Below are positions 59,213 through 64,000 of a DNA stretch of 64,000 bases, one piece after another. The stretch covers positions 1,189,676 through 1,253,675 of the forward strand of contig JACAXG010000132.1 in the NCBI GenBank assembly GCA_018881555.1. Reading direction: 5' to 3'. Numbering within the stretch: the first letter of the stretch is position 1; each line of letters opens with the position of its first letter. Source of the stretch: Amblyornis subalaris (lineage: Eukaryota > Chordata > Aves > Passeriformes > Ptilonorhynchidae). The position numbers were made by a program, and so were the translations under genes. The notes under the pieces are model-generated. The model was not told where the DNA came from. It did no database searches and saw nothing but the letters and a program-made list of their open reading frames with translations.

Positions 59213-60229
59213 TTCAGAACATTTCAAGACTGCCTTGGTGTATCTGGTATATTACAAAAAAAGAAATCTCTGAATTTTNCAACACAATTTTTTACTCTGT
59301 ACTTTACTTTTATCCTGGTCTGTTGTCATCTTCTTAGAGTACACTCTGGAGAAGCCCAGCTGGAGAAACAATCCGGTACCTTTCTCAGGCATTTGAAAGA
59401 GAAAATGAGATTAATTACAGTAGGAGATGAGAAATTTGAGTAAATATCTGGTGCCTCNCTGAATTCATTAAGTGCCAGCCTCTACTATGAGTTAAGCTTT
59501 TAAATTACCTGGAGTCCAAACTCAAATTCTTCAGCCGGGTGTGGTGAGTAATTTATCTAACACATGGTATGTAACTGGCCTGNAGTTTGCTCTTAGCTCA
59601 CCTGTTTGGGTGAGCCTCTGTGATTCTGATGGCTNGGAATAATGTTGAAATTCCTTCCCAAACAAGCAGCACCCCCTGCATACTGATATCACTACACTGG
59701 CAGTCCTTTAAACCTGTCTGTTCTGCTCTCTNAGAAGGCTTACACATCATGCCTGGCTTCCCTGTCCTGCTCCCAGCTCCACATTGCTCCGTGGAGATCC
59801 CTTAACTCCTGAACTACCCCAGCATCTTCATCCTTCTGGACCAGCCCTCTCTTCCAGCAGTTCCTGTTGTCAGCATCTGTCAGCCATCAATAATGTCCTA
59901 GGAGTGGGAGAGAGGGTGAGGATTTTATGAGCATTTTCCCTTTGGGCTGTTTCCTTTCTGAATGAAATCCTCATCTTAGATAGAGTTTACCCAGAGAGAC
60001 AAGGTTTTCCCACAAAGCAAAAGGAGAGACAGAAGAAGAGGAGAGGTCTACATGTAGCCCTTCATGGTCTAACACTATTTTTTTGCAAGGGTGGAAGGTT
60101 ATAGTCCACTTGCTTTATTTTTGATCCTGCCCAGAAGTTTCAAGTGNGTGTTATGTTATTCACTGATGTGGTGTCATTTAATGGTGTCTCAAATTGTTAA
60201 GCAGTTTCTGAATCCTCTCTTCTGATGGA

Positions 60230-60400
60230 TGAGGCAATTCTGCCTTTACGTAATTCAGAGGAGCCACATGAGACTTAATTAATATTTATAAAGCATTCAG
60301 GATGCTCAGTTGAAAAGGGTGATGATATAAAAGCTCTATAAAAACACCCACAATTTTTCAAATTCTCTGATGTTGCAGGTCAAATTAAAGACTCATTTTT
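60230..60400. promoter_or_regulatory. AT-rich block with paired TATA-like boxes
   Basis: The block begins TGGATGAGGCAATTCTGCC and contains GACTTAATTAATATTTATAAAG. It then has two TATA-like boxes 14 bp apart, GATATAAAAGCTC and CTATAAAAACACC, at about 60325-60347. It could be a TATA promoter reading right into the CpG-richer segment, or simply an AT-rich enhancer. No initiator or transcript evidence is available. Confidence 0.25.
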
Positions 60401-60419
60401 CCCCTTCATTTTCCAACAG

Positions 60420-60563
60420 CAATTGTGTCCCCTATGGGCCGTGTGGAAACAGTCAAGCCCAGAAGCCAGTAACACAGGGAATTCAAAAAGAGAGGATAAC
60501 CTATTTATACTCATAAACAATGGCAGCCCACGAACAGCAAAACCAATGAAATGTTTCCTGTGA
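60420..60563 (+). other. Exon-like ORF after a strong acceptor
   Basis: A long pyrimidine tract ending in TTTTCCAACAG (AG at 60418-60419) precedes a frame of 47 codons ending in TGA at 60561-60563. The peptide starts QLCPLWAVWKQSS and ends TAKPMKCFL. The acceptor is among the best I noticed in the window, but the ORF is short and unrecognised, and no matching donor or upstream exon was found. Confidence 0.14.
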
Positions 60564-60600
60564 ATGTGTCCTGTCTCCCCTGATCACCACCTCACTGTAC

Positions 60601-61460
60601 ATCTTCCCACAGCCCTTTTACATCTGTCATGGGCACGGGGGGTACAAGCAGCTGATCCGAGAGCTCCGGGGCCAGTCAGCGTGGGCGGTTCATCCATCCA
60701 GCAGCTGCATCTGGAAAGGGGATTGAGCTGGACTGTGTCGTGATGACAGGAGAGCTTGTTAGAACATCTGCAATCACCCTGCCTTGTGCAAGGTGGTTGA
60801 AATTGCCTGGAAAAGAAGACAGACACCCCAGCTGTCTGAAGAACCTCATTTCTTAAAATTGCCGAGCACGNTCGCAAGCGGCTCAGACCAGACTGAGGCT
60901 CTTGAGGCCTCTCGATGATGTCAAACTTCTACCTGTAGCCTCACTTGCAAGCTGCTCTTGGTGCCAGCAAAGAAATAAAGCACTGGTTGACTGAGCCTGG
61001 GACAGTGGAAACAGTCCCACCCTGCTGCAGGGCAGTACCAGAGGGATGCAAGGCGGATCACAGCGACAAGCGCAGAGGCACCGGACTGGAAGGGGTGTGT
61101 TACAGCTGGCAAACACCAGCACCAGTTAGAGAAACATCACAGCCCACAGGGAAACACGTGTGGTTATTTTTCAGGCCGCATCTACCACGCAGAGCAAAAT
61201 TATAGACAAAGAGAGCGCGTTGTGTGTGTTTGCATCTCCACTCAGCTGTGCCGAAAAAGGGAAATCATCAAGTGCATAGATTTGTCTAATGTGGGATGAT
61301 TTACCGGCATATGGCATAATTCATCAAGGCAATAATTCACCTGAGGCAATCTGCCCCCACAGCAGGCCGTGCTGACATCCTCCANCCCCTCAGGAAGGGC
61401 TTCCCGGGCTCCTCAGGGCTCCCCGGGATGTGTCCCCACAGCCTCCTGCTGTTGCTTGAT
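60601..61460. other. CpG-enriched segment
   Basis: By hand count there are about 22 CpGs in 60601-61320, several times the local background. They include ACGNTCGCAAGCGG near 60870, GCGACAAGCGC near 61062 and GAGAGCGCG near 61212. Estimated observed/expected CpG is near 0.4, below the usual island threshold. It may be a weak or decayed promoter-type island, and it lies just right of the paired TATA-like boxes. Confidence 0.35.
61130..61350. other. Candidate conserved non-coding block
   Basis: The segment contains GCAAAATTATAGACAAAG, CTAATGTGGGATGATTTACC and two near-identical words, GGCATAATTCA (61313-61323) and GGCAATAATTCA (61328-61339), followed by a third GGCAAT start. The repeated ATAATTCA cores, without longer repetition, suggest clustered binding sites. 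Confidence 0.27.
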
Positions 61461-64000
61461 GTGAGCGCTGCTCCCACCCCTCGTGAGGGGCCAGGGGGTG
61501 CCAGGCAGCTGCTCCTAACACAGAAAGCTGGAAGTGGTTTTATTTCTTAACATACAATGCCTACAGCTGTTTCCTGCAGACATGCAAATGTTCTTGTACC
61601 TGCTCTGTATCAAGGGATCACCGGGACCAAGCTCCCGAACCATGATGTGCCTCGGCAGCACACTCTGACTGAAGTGGGGGCACATGTGGGCCCATCTTGC
61701 CTTCACTTTCCTCCCCTGGTGCAAGCTCCAGCGTGTTTCTGCTCCAGAGCTGGGCTCTTTCAGCACTGGGAGCTGTCAGAAATGTGTCCACTGATCATTT
61801 TAATGAGTTTGTTTTCACAGACTGCCAAGTCCATCCTCTTGTCCTCTTCTGCGTGCCTCCCCAGGACGCTCTTTCTCTGCTGTGCCTACAAAAGCAGGGT
61901 GTCTGTCAGCCAAGTCCCCTCCCTACCTCACCACCAGTATCTGCTGCTGGTAACTGCTCTCACCAGCCACCCCTCTCTGCTGCTGGCAGATGCTTGGAGA
62001 TGGGAGACCAGCCATCATTCTTCCAAGCTGGAGTTACCACTGCTGCTGGCAGTGGGGTTACCACTGAGCTGAGGGAGCATCTTGGGTGCTCAAAAATCTG
62101 CTGGATCCAAGAATAACGGAGTGAGGAGAAAACGGAATACAGGAAAGAGAAAGGGAAATGTGTGCGGCTACAAGATAGGCCTGAAGTGAATAATTTGGGG
62201 TCAGATTAGTTTGTACAAGGGAAGTTGTAAGTTTCACANCTGCCCTCCACTGGCTGCCTTAGGCCCCTAGACCTCTTCTGGGATGGATTAGTTAATATTT
62301 CAGACATGGAAGAAATCCTTTCAGAGTTTGACTTGTGCCAGAGTGACCACTTCTGTCACAAGCAGGTTAAGACAGACGAATTGATTCCTTGTCATTTTGA
62401 TTACAGGAACTGCCGAATTCTGATCCCAAGGGTTACATGGCAGACTAATGACAGTAGTGTTGCTACTAAACCTGCCAGCAGCCCAGGCTGCAGGGGACAA
62501 GCACAAGAAGTTAAACACACACTCTTCCAGCTCAGAGCATGCCTTCGGATTTATAATTTTGGGGTTGGCAGCCAGAACAGTGNTTCTTCTCACTTTTAAA
62601 CCATCTCTAAGGCAATTGCTCTTTTCTCACATCCAGGCCCAGGTGTGAGCTCAGTCTTGCACAGCATCTGGAAGGAGCAAAGGGATCAAAGGATCCTGTT
62701 GGTTTTTTATTGCCCACACCTTGTTTTTTGGTGGAAATTGCTTGATTTGTCACAGAAAGTGAAAGATTTAAGGGTAAGAGACCTTAAAAATACTGGTGTT
62801 AGATATTCCTGACTTCCTTTCAACCTCTCTGCATCATTTGTTCCTGCCANCAGCTTGGATCCCCCACTGTGCTGACAGTGACCAGTGGTGCTTCTCAGGG
62901 AGCTGGGCTGGGACTTCGNTGTGGCTGAAAAATAATCCATAAGACAAAGGGATGGAGGGGCTGAAGGTGCAGAATTTCATTCATCTGTGCTCGCAGCAAA
63001 GCATCAAACCAGCTGCCCAGGAACAGGAGATATGGGCATTGGGGAGGAACTGAGCGGGGAGAGGGAAGGGGAAAGNGCAGAATTTGTTGGAATCAACACT
63101 CTTGTCAAGAAATGCATATAAATGACATCTCCTGAGCCCCACAAAACCACCTGGACACTGGGACAGATGCCCAGCAGAGCCCCGGCCATCTCTTGTCCAG
63201 CCCCACACCCATGAGCTGTGCAGCAGTGAACTGCACTGTACCCCCTACCCTGAAGAATTGCTTCAACTCAGGAGACTCTCCAGTTTTTATTGAGGGCATG
63301 TTCAAGTCTGCTTTGCACTGAAGGGGCAATCAGGAGGTTTTTTAGTAAAAACACCACTGTGTGCTGATGAATTAGCATGCTCACTGGTGTTTTAATGACT
63401 TCTTTCCGAGATATTTGAGATCAAGTAGGTTATCCTCACAAGAAAAAGCCTCCAGAATAATTTAAAATTAAATTAGTGCTTGTCATGCTTTGCAGAATAT
63501 TTAGGAAGATGATGTGATACTGTGATAACACCTTGTAGCCATATTCAGCCAAAGTCTTGGAGTTGCTCTGCAGCATCAGAGGAAGCTTCACACCTAAAGA
63601 GGAATAAGCTAAGCTGGCAGNCCTGCCAGCCCCTCTCCTTTCTCCCCACCTTGCAAAAGATCCAGTTCTCTGCCTCCCACAGCTGTAAGGGGCATTGGTT
63701 TGCACGGGGGGGTGTGTCTGATATGGATCTTCAACCCAGAACTCTGGTCTTGCATCTGGGACCCTTCCAAACTTGAGGCACGCTCAGGTCTGGACTTGGA
63801 GTGATGGCTTCATTTCTTTAAAATGCCTGTCTGGACCACAGAGTGCAGGAGGAAGANGGGTGAAGAGCTTCTCTCCTAGTGCACATTTTCTCTTGAAGCC
63901 AAGTAAACACCACATAGTCTTTCAAGGGGGTGGTGTTTGTGTCAGGTGTCAAACACAGCCTGACTCCTGCAACCATAAAAATCAATCAGAGCAGCAGAAG

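Larger units (their letters stand above)
59213..64000. other. GC-richer right end, no recognised gene
   Basis: No gene recognised. Ns are dense near 59.2-59.8 kb. ORFs of 171 and 139 codons at 61.56-62.12 kb overlap in two plus frames and lack domains. A G/C-rich part at 61.35-62.1 kb and short ORFs around 63 kb carry no signature I know. The 60.2-61.5 kb part is described separately. Confidence 0.45.

Noticed and set aside
61557..62116. Overlapping ORFs of 171 and 139 codons
   Set aside because: Two plus frames open at once over the same DNA points to stop-poor composition. No domain is visible in either.
1..64000. tRNA, rRNA, known microRNA, CRISPR array, bacterial operon
   Set aside because: I looked for TTCGA-type T-loops, well-known microRNA seeds and mature sequences, and regularly spaced direct repeats, and found none. 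The repeats mark this as avian nuclear DNA, where CRISPR and operons are not expected.

Overview
The window reads as a stretch of bird nuclear genome that is non-coding apart from transposon remnants. The evidence for a bird is the interspersed repeats: three clear fragments and one probable fragment of CR1, the main avian LINE, and one nearly complete solo LTR (about 570 bp) of a very common avian endogenous retrovirus type, plus a 30-bp stub of a related LTR end. The base composition is moderately AT-rich, CpG is depleted, and isolated single-base Ns are scattered through the sequence. All of this fits a vertebrate short-read or consensus assembly. I recognise no bacterial or organellar genes, no operons, no rRNA or tRNA, and no CRISPR array.

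Layout. 1-5.99 kb: no gene; small tandem duplications and a G/T-rich patch. 5.99-6.43 kb: plus-strand CR1 3' end. 6.4-10.5 kb: nothing recognisable. 10.51-11.08 kb: minus-strand solo LTR with a TATA-like box and a candidate target-site duplication. 14.38-14.67 kb: minus-strand CR1 in which the 3' UTR lies next to a piece of the reverse-transcriptase core, so about a kilobase between them is missing. 16.7-17.4 kb: an unusually long ORF (260 codons) with no recognisable family. 22.09 kb: decayed CR1 with an internal deletion. 24.44 kb: 30-bp LTR-end stub. 24.5-37.6 kb: no recognised gene; one exon-shaped ORF on the minus strand near 25.6 kb that would encode a membrane-spanning segment. 37.6-44.3 kb and 52.3-52.6 kb: AT-rich blocks dense in TAAT-type words that look by eye like conserved non-coding elements. 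54.8-55.2 kb: two short plus-strand exon-like ORFs. 58.94-59.21 kb: minus-strand CR1 of a different subfamily. 60.2-61.5 kb: higher CpG, paired TATA-like boxes, a splice-acceptor-like ORF and another possible enhancer.

How the parts fit together. No protein-coding gene could be named, so the best description is an intron or an intergenic gene-poor region holding scattered candidate enhancers and old repeats. Two observations stand out. The single-base Ns are very unevenly spread: about five lie between 40.7 and 54.1 kb, against roughly 130 in the rest of the window. In the middle of that low-N zone, a composite word (AGCTG, two bases, then an 11-base word) occurs twice, 61 bp apart, inside an enhancer-like block. 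I found no convincing new molecular system. All conservation statements are visual impressions that a genome alignment must test.
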